Source of the DNA: Tyto alba
Lineage: Eukaryota; Chordata; Aves; Strigiformes; Tytonidae
Assembly (NCBI RefSeq): GCF_018691265.1
Contig: NW_024881283.1
Span: forward strand, 8,179,731 to 8,243,730
Direction of reading: 5' to 3'
Length of the DNA: 64,000 nt
The translations under genes were made by a program, and so were the position numbers. This document shows, piece after piece, positions 12,801 through 24,800 of this stretch. The notes beneath the pieces were generated by a model, which was given only the letters and a program-made list of their open reading frames with translations, ran no database searches and was not told where the DNA came from. Numbering within the stretch: position 1 is the first letter of the stretch; each line of letters opens with the position of its first letter.

Positions 12801-15800
12801 CCCACCGCAGCCACGGGGCTGGGTGAGGCCCCTCCGTCCGAGTCTGTCGGGGTGACGGCTGAGGTGTCCCTTTCCGAAAAGGGCTCCGTCGCTGGCTCCA
12901 GCATGCTCAGCACCTGCGAGCTGCAGGTGACGTCAAAGTCCTCCAGATCTGACACGACGGCAGAGTCCGAAGCGCTGATGTCCAAAGGGGCCCGACGCTG
13001 ACACGCTTCGACCACCGCCTCGGCCAGTTTGGCTGAACCTGGGTCCAGCCCCTGCGAGTCCATCGGGGAGAGCAGAACCTCCCCGTGGCCAAGGACAGCC
13101 CCATCGCCCTCGTCCTCGTTCAGGCACTGCTCTTCCAGCTCCAGGAACATCTGCACCGAGTCCGTGTCGGACAACTCGGGGACCGCGGGGCTGGCTGAGC
13201 GCTCCGAACCCGGAGCCAAGTCCTTGGCCTCACACTGCACCGCCGCGTCCTCGGTACAGCACGCGGTGCCGACGAGGGGGCTGCCGGCACCCCCCGGGGA
13301 CTCGCAGGACCGGGAGGTCCCTGGGCTGGGGGCAGAGCCATCCGCTGGAACAGTGAATTGTTCCTTTTCTTCAGAAATATCTGCCAAGCAACAGCTCTTC
13401 TTCTCCTCTGCCACCAGAACAGCCTTTCCTCTCTCTGACAGCGTCGCCTCCTCCCACTCCTCCATCATCACCCAGCGCTCGTCCTCCTCAAATCTCAGCT
13501 CAGACTCCGTTTTCTCCCGGAGATTGGAGGTGATGAGAATATCCAGTCCTGCATCCAGCAGCTCTTCGCTAAGGCACGGAGACAGGTTGACATTCTCCAT
13601 GGTACAGTCCGACTCGGAGGCCTCCAGGGTCTCCTGGTGCCCATCGCTGAGGCTTCCCTTGATGAAATTCTTCCTGGCTCGTGGCCAGGTGGCACTGGGG
13701 AGCCGGTGAGCCCTGGCCAGGTCCCTGACGCGACCGCGGCCATCGCCGGCGTTCAGCAGGGCCTGGCGCTCATCCCGGGGACTGCCGTAGCCATCCGCAC
13801 CGAACTGCTTGGCCGTCAGAGCCTCCGCCACGCCGGATGACTTGGAGACGTGCTCCAAGGTGAGAGACTCAGACATGGGCTCGCCGTGGTCGGGCTGGCC
13901 CGGGCGCTCGGCCAGCACGGCGCTCGACTCTCGCTTATCCCGCAGGGAAGGGTTGGAGGCGCCCGCTTCCGACACCTCGCTCAGCGAAGCCCCCATCCTT
14001 TCTGCAAATTCGGTGAAGTTTGGCGGCATGAAGGATTTCCATGACCGCCGGTTGACGTTCTCCTTCCTCTCAGGGTTTGGTCGCCTCCTCGGCGGAGCCG
14101 GTGCCGGCTTGGAGACGTCGCTGCTGAGCTTCAGCGCGTCGAAGATGACTCGCTCGTCCAACTTCTTCATTTCTGGCGCCCTGGACTCGAAGACGTTGGC
14201 AGCTCCCAGAGTCCCGTTGCTGGATATGGTGCTGCCATCCCCCTTGCCGAGCGTGCTCTTGGAAAGTTGGTTGAGCTTCGATCCCTGATCGATTTGCTCG
14301 TTAATTCTCATCGTGTCGTATATCGACCGCTGGGGCACGTAGCAATCCTCTATATAACCATCCTCCTCCTCGCCCTTCCCCAGACAAGTGCGGTTCTGCC
14401 GTAAACAGTCTGGCCGGCTCAGTGGTTTGCCCATGCTCTCGTCCTTACGGATGACGAAACCGCGCCGGCAACCTTTTGCCCGCCACGGCAGGACGCATCA
14501 CACGGCCAGCAGGTCCCAAACCCGCCGTGGCAGACTCTAATCCCAAAGCAGCAACGCTACGGGGACAGGAGGGTGCGTCGGCAGCACCGCGCCGGCTCAG
14601 CAGCCCGACCGGCGGTCCTGAGCAGCAAAACCACCCATCTCATCCCTCCTGACCCCCCGAAAAAACCCCCCATCCATCAGCAAAAACCATCCGAACCCGA
14701 CAGCTTCGATAAAATATTCCCAAGCGCTGTTGGCGATGGAAACCGCGGAAGAGTTTGAAGCTCTTAAATTCTCCCGTCCGTCCTTCTTTAATAACAAAGG
14801 CACTGCTTGTCCCGGCCGCTCACGTATCGCAGCCGGCGCGGCGAGCGGCTCCTCGCATTTTCTGCCCAGCTTTAAGTCCCGTGGAAGTCCAGCTGGTCTG
14901 AATTAGCCTCTCCCCCCGACTCTCGTGTTTTCATTTGAACTGAGCTTGTCAGCGGATATTCGTACAAGTTTAAACACAGGAAGTTCTTCATTCAGGGCAA
15001 ACTCGGAGGTTTCCTGTCTCAAAAACATGATGGCATTGTTGTTCCCGTCACCCCGCCGTGACGTGCGGGGCCACCGAAACCCCCAAAATCCAACCGGCTG
15101 CCGCACGGCGGTCGGGGCGCGCGGCGGAGTCCTGCGGCGGCTGAGGAAGGCTGCTGGGTCTTGGCTTTTTTTTTTTCTCTTTCTCCCCAGGAAAAAAAAA
15201 AAAATGGCTATAAAACGCATCCAAAAATGGCAAGGGGACGGAGCGGCACGAAAATCCCCCAAGTTGCCGGGAGCCGGCGGGAGGGACGGAGAGCAGCCGC
15301 GGCTGGAGACTGCTGCTGCTGCTGCTGCTTCCTCCTCCTCCTCCTCCTCCTCCTCCTCCCGGCCCCCCTCGCACTAACTTTCCCGGCGGCCGGTGGCAGG
15401 CTCCGCGCCCCCGGGCTGCCCGGCCATGGCGGGGCGGGGGGGTGAAGGGGTGGGGGGTGGGGGGGGTGGGGGTGCGGCGGGGACCCACGGGGACCCACAC
15501 GGACACACCGGGGCCGCCCTCCCCTTCCCCGCCGCTCTCGGCCCCTTTTGTGCGCGGCTCAGCGGCCGGGCCGGGGGCGGGGGGCTCCGCTTCGCCCCCG
15601 CGGGCAGCCCCCGGCCGGCGCGGCGGGATGCATGGCGCGCCCGGGTCGCTGCCTTCCTCCTCCTCCTCTTCCTCCTCCTCCTCTTTCTCTTTCTCCTCCT
15701 CCTCCTCCGCCGCCCAGCTTCTCCTTCCCGCCGGCGGAACAAAAGGCCGAGCCGCGCACAGGCCGCCGCACGCCCCGGCCCCGCCGCTCGCCGCCAGCAC

Positions 15801-18800
15801 CGGGCTCCCGCGGCGCTGCCAGCCCCGGCGGAGGGCGGGGGGAGGCGGGGGCGGGCGGGGGGCGGCCCCGCGGGGCGGAGCGAGGCCGGCTCCTTCCCCC
15901 CCGCCCTTCCACCAGCCCCCGGGAAGGCGGAGGGGGGGGGGGGGGGGGGGGGGAACCGAAGCCCAACCGGGGCGGGGTGTGAAAGGGGGGGTAGGGGGGG
16001 GTGTCTCCGAAGCCGGTGGCGGCCCCGGGACTGGCCCCTTCCCCGCCCCGCCGGGGCTGGCCCCTCCTCCGGGGGGGTGGGGGGGTGTGTGGGGGGGTGT
16101 TGGGGGGGGAAGGCGGCAGCCCCCGACAAAGAGCAGCAACGCCCTGGCTCGGCGGCGGCTCCGGCTCCCCCCGCGCCCCGGCCCCGCCGAGCCGCGCTCC
16201 CCCGGCCCTTTGTCCGCGCCCGGCCCCCCCGTTTCCAACCCCCCCCCCCCCCCTCCCCGCTAACGCCGTTTTAAGGCGCTTCTCAGCCGAGACCCACGCG
16301 GGGAGGGAGCCTCCCCCCACCACCCCCCCTCCCCAGGTCCCTCTTTCCCCTCACACCCACCCCTGCACAAAGAACCGAGTTATTAAATCACAAAAAAAAA
16401 AAAAAAAAAACAAAAAATAAAACAAAAACCGCCAACACCCAAAACACCGTTTTTCCCTTCAACAAAGCCGGCGCTACCAACCCTTCTGCCAAAAACCCAC
16501 CCGCAACTTGCCACCGTGTGGCTCGCCGGCTCCTCTGCCTAAAAACTAATTTTTACAGCCCCAGTGCTGGGGCAGCATCACGCTCCCCCCCCCCACTATC
16601 CTGAGCCCCATCACCCTCTTCCCCACCCCGACCCTTGGGGTTAAGAGATGGGGAACGTTCAAAGCGGCTGCTGTAGGGCTGGGAGAGGGAGGCAGCCCGG
16701 GCGCGTGAATCACCGCTGCGAAGTGATGCTGAGGGAAGTCACAGACTTGGGAAGAGAGAAAACAGGAGGGTTTGAAGCAGCCTCCACGCATCTCCAGGCA
16801 ACAACCCACCCCACCAGCCACCCGGCCTGCTACTTCGGGGATGAATTATAGCGTCGGGATAAAAATACGAGAGCCTGGGTAGGTGCTTAATACATAAAAG
16901 TGCGCACCGTGCAGCCCAGCAGTGCCAATGCCGGGAGGCTGTGGCCTCAGTTTGCACTGTGCCGTGCCACAGCTTCACCAAAAGCCTTCCCACCCAGCCG
17001 TGGCTGTGTTATAGCTGAGAGGTTGAAGCCAAGGGAGATAAAAAGCCTGATTTTTTTTTGGCGGCGCTGCAGGTGCCTGCTGTCTCCGAAAACACTGGGG
17101 CTTGGCCAAGGTCGTGGCACGGCTGCGGTGGGAGCCCGGCTTCCCCGTCCCCAAGCCCTTTGGACCCTTCGTCCCCCGGCACCAACTGCACACACAGCAG
17201 CTCCAGCACCGTCTTCCCCAAGGGACTTTCTCCTTTCGGAGAGATGGGAATGGATGTTGTGTGGAAGGGGAGGGTTTGGGGCTACGGAGGAGAAACGCCC
17301 GTTAAACGGCCCGAAGCCCTCCGCGGGACCGGTTGCACACCGGGAGATCTTTGGGAACTCCTTTTCTTATTTCTGTCATTAAATAGGACCATGGAAAACA
17401 GCGGGGAGGGAGTGGGGACCCCAGAGGGGTGTACGAGCAGCCCCCCCCCTGCAGCCCTGCACGGCGTGAGGGGGAGCCCAAGCAGCCCCTGGGAGCCCCT
17501 TTGCCCATCCATGACTGTCCCCTCCACGTCCCCCCCCAGCCCTCCTGGACAGACAGACGGAGAGTCAGGGCTTGGCCCCCGCAGCCTCCTCCGGCCCTGG
17601 CTGCCAACACTGCAGGAGCGTCCCAAAGCCCAGATTTTTATACTTGGCGGGGGACACGCCAGCTCTTGGGCCCTGTTATTAATCCAACGCAGCTGAAACA
17701 ACAAGGGCAGGGGGGCTGCGCCGTGCCAGCGCTCCGGCAAAGCCGCCCCCGGCTACCCCGCTACCACCTTGGCCGGGAGCTGGCGGAGCAGGAGCAGGAC
17801 CGTTACCGCTCCGGGGGCCCCTCCGCGAGGAATCCCAGGCATCCGGGCTGGGGCGCGGAGGCTTTTTGTTCCACTGCGAAGAAGAAGGAGCGATCTCGAC
17901 GTGGAGCTGCCGTTTCACAGCCAGAAATTCTTTTCCCATTTCCTCACCGAGTCACGTGCCAGGAGCAAGCCAAGTCTTCCTCCAACACATCCCCCCATCT
18001 CTAAAACCATTAGGGAAATATTCGGCAAGTACTAAAGCCAATTAAAAACCTTGCTGTGCCTGGCTTGAAGACCCCAGCCGGAGCTCTCGCAGGTTCCCCA
18101 AGTCATGGCTTTAAGCCACCAAGTGCCACCCCAGCGATGGGGACGGAAGCCGCAGGGTGCTGGGAATTGCAACTTCAGGGCTTCGCTCGAGCTTTGTGGC
18201 GGTGCGAGGGAAGAATGGGGCAGGGTGTGAAGGTCCTGTCTGAATTTTTGTTCTTTCAGGTGTCTCCGAGCGACGCCGGCATGCGGAGCCCTGCCAGCAG
18301 CAAGTGCCAGGACTGAAATAAAGGGCTGAGAGAGCTTCAGAGCCGCAGTCCCGAGCTCAGGAGAGTGCATCTGCTCACTTCACAGCTCACCAGACCTGCG
18401 GCATGGTGGCGGTGGGCAGAACGGACCACCAGGACCCCTCATCCGGCTTTTGTTCAGTCACCAAACCTCCTCTCGCTTTCCCCGTGATCAGCACCTTTTG
18501 GCCAAGCCCGAGTAGGGGTTCACGGCTGCAAACGATGCGTTCGGGCGCTGGGATGCCCGTGCTCCGGCAGCCAGCCCGCCGTGGGGAGAGGATCAAACAG
18601 CTCTACCGAGGGTTGTCACCCAGCCCAGACCCACTCGTGCCCCAGAGACACCCCAGGCCACCCAGCAGCCACGTCCTGCAGATAAAGACCCTCAGCTAAA
18701 ACCCACCCGGAGGTTTTCCCAGACTTGTTTCAAGTAGGAGCATCCTCATTTGTCTCCTGGACACGTAGGTCTCAAGCTTTCCTCATATGGCCACCGGCCC

Positions 18801-21800
18801 CGGAGCGCGGGGACGCGTGCCTTCCCCGTCACGGGGTGATGTCACCCTGTTTATGCCTGCATTACATCCTGCCTGCCGCTGCCGCCACTGTTTACATGGG
18901 AAAGCAGTATTTGGAAACCAATATATTTTTAGCTTTCTTTTAATGCATCTCAGCAGCTGGAAATAAGGGACCTGTGTTATGTGACGAGCAAGAGAGCCCA
19001 AAGACAGCTCAAGATCTCTGATGGATATGTCGCTAATGAGCCCAGGGTACAACCAAGGGCCTTCTTCATCCTCAAAGCTCCTTTAATCTTCACCTTGGTG
19101 CCCAGGGCAGCCCGGCCTGGCCGAGGGTGGATGCAGGAGAGCTCCTGCCCTTTGCACCATGAGCTTTGTCCCTACAGGTCCTGCTGCCCACGTCCCCCAT
19201 GTCTGACTCTGTGCAGCTCACCGTGTCCCCCCGCCACCCGACTCCGTGAGGGTCACCAAGCCGGTGGTGGCAGGAGGGACCGCTGGGTTGGGACATGGTG
19301 CCATGTCCCAGCAAGGCAGAGGGGATAAACCCCGCGGTGCCTCCAGCCTGATCGAGGGACTCGAGGCGGGTTTCAGCCTCCCTCAGACGCCGCAGTAAAA
19401 GCACAAAGCCAAATCACGCGCACCCAAAATCCGCCTCAGAAACTGCTTTTTCGGTTTTGCTGGGGTTTTTACCAGAGGATTCATGCTTTTTAAAGCTTTC
19501 GCTGCATTTGTCAGAAGGTCAGAGGGATTTCTTTATCTCCCCTTCAGCGCTGTTGCTCTCCTCCTCAACTTGCTCCTTTTGCCAAATCTTTGCGACTGCC
19601 GATTCGGCGCTGCGTGGGCAAGCCCCGCGCTCTCAGCCTCTTCCAGGCAAGAGCACCCGGGCTAATCCCATCCCACCGTGCCGGGCTGGGTGCTCCCTTA
19701 TCCTTTTGGCTTACAGCTGACTTCAAACCGATTTCATGTCAGGCCTCTGCCACCAGGCAATGCCTCTCTTCAAAGGCTAGGGCTGTTGGGGATGCAGGGA
19801 GCCAGCGCGCCTTTCAAGCAGCAATTTTCAACCTGTAGCCTGTTCATTCACCACCCACCCTCCTCCACAGGGCTGGGGGAAGAAACCTCAGTTGGCTCCA
19901 CGGGGATCTGCACCTCCACTGGAAAAGTTTTAGAAGGAGGCTAAAACCCAAACAACTCCTGGAGAAATCTTCTCAGTCTGGATGTACAGATGCAGCGAGC
20001 GCTGCATTTTTAAATTCATTTTATTCTGCTGAAGGTGCTGGAGCTGCACCGTAGCGCTTTCCCTGCAAGGCAGTTAATATAGATGTTGGTATAAATAATT
20101 CTCCTGAATGAAGCCTGGAGCCCACGTGTTACAGCAGCACTCAGGCACAGCCCCACACTGTGGCATTCAACGCCCGATCGCTGCAGAGCCTGGGGCTCCC
20201 CGGGGACCCCATCTGTGTGCACAAAGCACCCCGAACCAGCCCGGCAGCAATCTGAACCAGGACTGCAAGCGAAGGGTAAAGCCACGTGCCAGGGTCCTCG
20301 CAGCTGGGAGCTCGGCTGGGCACAGGAGGTACAACCTGCTGAAATGCCCGTTTTGTCCTCAAATGCCCAGTTTTCCCGTAAATTCCCCACGGTGGCTGCC
20401 AGGCTTTGCTCCGGTGCTGCACGAGAGTGAATGAAGCACCCTGGGCTCTCCGGCCACCTCGCTCTGTGCTGCCAGTGACCCAGCACCCACGAGCAGGGTG
20501 CTGCCACCCCACTGCCCACCCCGGGGAAATGGAAAACTGCAGAAGCTGCTCCTCACCCAGCGCCAGAGTAATCGGGGACAGCAGGGAGAGGAGAGGGATG
20601 GGGTGATTAATAAACTGCTCTGGAGGCTCTTTAGGAAGTGAGGTAAGCGTGTTATCATCCAGAGAATCCTCTGGATGGGAGACATTTTAAACCACTCCTT
20701 CGGCAGAAGAATTGGCAATTGTTCTTGAAACGCTGTGGTGACTAATCCGAGCCCGAGCCCTTCCCCAGAGAAGCCCCTGTCTGCCCCAGACCCAGCGGCC
20801 ACAATCACTCCCGTCGCTGGTGGCGAACGGCGACTCGCTCGGATGCCGGGGGTGATGGGCAAGTCCCGCGTCCGCTCCACCTCGCGCTTCCCCATGGACC
20901 CCCCTCCACGGCCGCATCCCGCTGGGACCGAGCTCCTCTCCCTCCTCTGCTCAGCCCTCGCAGACAAAAAGCTTCCCATCTCCTCCTCCCTCAGCTCCTC
21001 AGCTCTCCCGGTCTTATGCAAAGCTGGTATTTTTAGTATCTCCTGGAAACACTGCAAAGTGTCACCACCACCAGCTAACGAGCGCTCCTGTGAGAGGACA
21101 TTCCTACGGCCATCTCCCTCAGCTGAAACCTGGCAGGGTCGCCGAAGCATCTGCAAGTGGGTGGCTTTGGAGCAGTGACCCAAGCCGGCTCCTGAAAGGG
21201 AACATTTCATCACAGCCTAATTGTTTTATGGTCAAAAAGAAAAAAAAAAAAGCCTCGCTATGATTTGGTTGGTCTCAGCAGTTCTTGGCTTAATTTGCTC
21301 TCGTTCTTGGCTTGCTCGGGATCAGGGAAGTGCCCGTGCCTCTCTGCCTGCCCACTGACAAGTCAAGGTCAAACTCATCCGCAGCTTGCCGAGGAACGAG
21401 CACACCAGCAACGCTCCCACCGGGGAGGACAACCTCCAGGGGCAAGTTTGCTCTTCCCTTTGCAATAAAATTTATTTCCAAGGAACGAGGAGGCTGCAGG
21501 GGCCGCTCGCACTCAAGTCCCTCTTGTGCAAACACGTTTATTAACAACACCCCCAGATTAGCAGGTTAGGAGGGCACCAAACACCACCAAGGCTTTGCAG
21601 CTCTGTTCAGGCCACTCTCCCCAGCCAGGTTTGGTGACAGCTCCGTCACCCGGCACAGCCCGCGCTTATCGCCCCCCATTTATCATCCTCTTCTCCAACG
21701 AGGGGAGATGGTGCCTTTAAGGCAGCTTAACAGCTGTCAGAGAGGAGGCATTTTTGCGTGTGTTGCTGATGCTGAAAATACTAGCCAGAGATACTTTAAG

Positions 21801-24800
21801 TAGGTCTGGAAAGCGTTCAACGAGAAGACACCATTGTGCAGCCTGTCCCCACTCCCAGCCCAGTCCCACCCAGCTGCTCCCAACCGGACGACTGTCGGGA
21901 GCTGCACGCATTCCTCCGGGGGCACAGAAGGGTTAAAAATACCCTCGGCCAGGCTAGGGCACAGCAAGTGGCAGTGTGTCCCTTCCCTGCCCCATCCCAT
22001 CCCAGAAACCCACCTCCCCTCTCCCACCCACCCCTGAAGCCCCCGTCAGCGTTGCACCCCCACCCATGGGGTATTTGGCTATATGATTGAGTGTGGAGTT
22101 ACCAAAAAAAGCCTCCCTGGAGGCCCAGGCCAGGTGCTCGGGCATCGCCTGCGAGCACACATGCCTGCTAGTGGTGGCAAACGTGTCATCTTGAGAAATG
22201 AAGGCTTTGAGTGTAAATGCTTTGGTGCCAATACCTTGCCCCATCAACACACAGATTTGCTCCTGCTCTCCAGTTCAGCCCCGCGATCCCGAGATGGGAT
22301 GCTGGTTTTCCTCTGCCCGCCCTTGAGAGCAGCTCGGCAGCAGCGGGAGCAGAGCCGCTGGTCCCGGAGATACAACCACAGAGTCACTAAGGTTGGAAAA
22401 GACCTTTAAGATCGTCATACGTGCATCTGACAAGGGAAGATCACAAAAGGTCACTTGTGCAATCAGGGACCGTGCTCGTCCCCAGCCCGCCGTCCCCCAG
22501 CTCTGCAAATGTAAAAATTCTGGGGAAAAAAACCCCACCCAATTTCAGTCCTCCTGAGAAATACCCACCCCGTGAGACACCGAATGGCGCTGGGCAGTCA
22601 AGTCCCCATCCCACATCTCTCCCAGATGTCCATGCCCCGTGCAATGACAACAGCTCACGCAGGGGATGTGGTGCCCAGGAGCACCCTTGTACGCCCCCCC
22701 CCCCCCCCAAAAGGGGTGCCACGTGCCACCGGCAGCCCCCTCTCCCGAAAATCAGCAGCACCTGGGAGAAACCCAGGGACGCCGGGCACGAGGCGAACAG
22801 TTATTAGCAACAGCAGCATTTCTGATCGTGCCGTTGAGTCAGCTGCCCATCTGAAAGGTTGGGGGGAATTAAGAGAGTCATAAATAGAGCGCCGAAGAAA
22901 GCCCACGTCCTCCTGCTGCAAAGGGGGGCAGCAGCAGGGAGGGCGCGGGAGCCCGTGCGGGCTCCTAACGAGCCCTGGCTAATTGCTGCTTTTACTTAGG
23001 GTGAAGCGGGGAGGACCCGGAGCAGGGTTAGACACAGCAGCAGATGAGTAAGTCTGTGTAGGGCTTTACTCACTCACTGCATCACCCCTCCTGGGATTTC
23101 TTTTCTGATTTCTTTTTTATTTAAGCAGACAAAGAGGGTGCTGGAGGCACAAGGGCTCCACGGGCCCTGGACGACCTGACCTGCTCTAAAATAAAATGGG
23201 AGTGCAGCTTCGCTTATCGCTGTCTAGGGATTCTCCCTCCCCCCTTTCCATCCTCCGGCATAAAACTTTTATTAGCGTGAAAGAGCAGTGCCCGAGTTCA
23301 TCGCATTGAGCAACTCTGGTTTCAAATAACCTCCCCAAAAATCCGCGGCAGGAGCTCAAAATCCCATCTCTTCCCTCCGCTCCCCAGAGCCGTTGCCTGT
23401 GGGGGGGTCGGATGCGGCGGTCCCTTGCTCCCCACGGCAGACCCCCTCCTGCTCTCCCCCCACCCCGCTCCGTCCGGGGCGAGGGTGGGGTTTAATTAAT
23501 ACTCAGAAGCGAGAGCCGGGATAAGCGGCGCGGCCTGTGCCAGCTGCGGCAGGTCCCGGCTCGCCGGCATTCCTCCGCCGTGCCCCCCACGCCGCCGGCA
23601 GACGGGGGCCGAGGGGCAGCTGCGGTGACGGGGGGCGAGGGGCATCGGGTCGGGGGGGGGGGGGCCGGCAAGTCGACGGAGTTCCAGCCACGCGCCGAGG
23701 CATCGCCACGCGCCTGCCCCTTCTGCCAGCTGCAACGGCACCGATCGGAACGCGACGGCGACCGTTTGGTTACGTCAAGTTTGACGTTTTCCTTCGGGTT
23801 TTGTTTTGGGTCAAGTTCTCCAGACTTTTGCAGAAATCCCTTCTGGCCATTGAGCATAACTCAGAAGGCCGGCAGGCTGCCCTGCTCCTGCTCTCATCTT
23901 TGTCGTGGGGAGGGAAGTGTCCCCAGGGAAGCAAAACCACTCTGGCATGATACGGATGGGGAGGCAACGGCGTCCTTCCCCTCCCGAGCATCGCTCTGTA
24001 TTGCAGCAAGCCTGAAAAAATCTCTGCTAGCGCCTCTGACCCAAGGCTGAGCGTTACGCTCGGCTTTGTAGGTGAAATATGGCAACGTTTGAGTTTGTCC
24101 AAAACTACCACGGTGAGGGCCCCAGCTCAGAACTGCCAACCCTAAGTACTAGCCAGGCTTTGAAACCCAAGTTCAAAATCCACTGTGTAAAAGATAAAAG
24201 TAAACAAACCCCAGGCTTGAGCTCGCTTAGCCAGGAGGCCAAGCCACCCCAGCACAGATGTCTTCCCAAAAAACACCAAAGAATCTGACTCCACCAGCTC
24301 TCCGCAGCCCAGGCTGTTGGATGCTCTTTGGCCAGACAGGAGGAGCCCGTGCCTGGGGCTTTCTGGCACCACAGCTCCAAACCAGCAAACCTCACCTCTG
24401 CTTCTCGAGCGTGTAAAGGAAGATCAGCCACGTGTTATATGCAAAGCACAGAATTAGTTTCCTAATCTTTAGGAGGGAGGGTTGTAACTCGGGGTCTTCT
24501 AGCTCGGGAGTTGCTGATGCTGGAGAGCATGCGATGGAGAAAACCCCTCTGTCTCTGTGTGACCCTCCGTCTCTTGTCTGTACCTGGGGAATCGCTTCCC
24601 TGAGGAATTCTGCTGTTTGCTAAACTGAATCAACATAGCTGTTATGTTTAGTAACATTTCAACTGTAGCTCATTTGATTCCAGTCATTAAAATTTAATAT
24701 TAGCGTAAGCTTTGAGAAACCTGAGTGGAGAGAGCGGAGGGGGAAGAGCTGGTGGCTGTCACTTGTCCCTTGTGCCAAAGAGCCTGACTCGGCCGTGTGG

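Larger units (their letters stand above)
14435..16350 (-). promoter_or_regulatory. Intragenic CpG island: promoter and 5' UTR region of the short MACF1 isoform
   Basis: Very GC-rich, with dense CpG and many GC boxes (GGGCGG and its complement, especially 15,835-15,890), directly upstream of the ATG at 14,434. I see no TATA box; this is the usual architecture of a broad CpG-island promoter. The transcription start cannot be placed. The long open frames on both strands here are by-products of GC bias. Long C/G runs and purine-rich repeats lie inside. Confidence 0.8.

Noticed and set aside
11148..12855. Plus-strand open frames antisense to the alternative exon
   Set aside because: Shadows of the GC-rich coding exon on the other strand; composition follows the sense codons.
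15048..16274. Long open frames on both strands (up to about 400 codons) in the CpG island
   Set aside because: Low-complexity Pro/Gly/Arg/Ser translations caused by GC bias, overlapping on both strands, with no homology.
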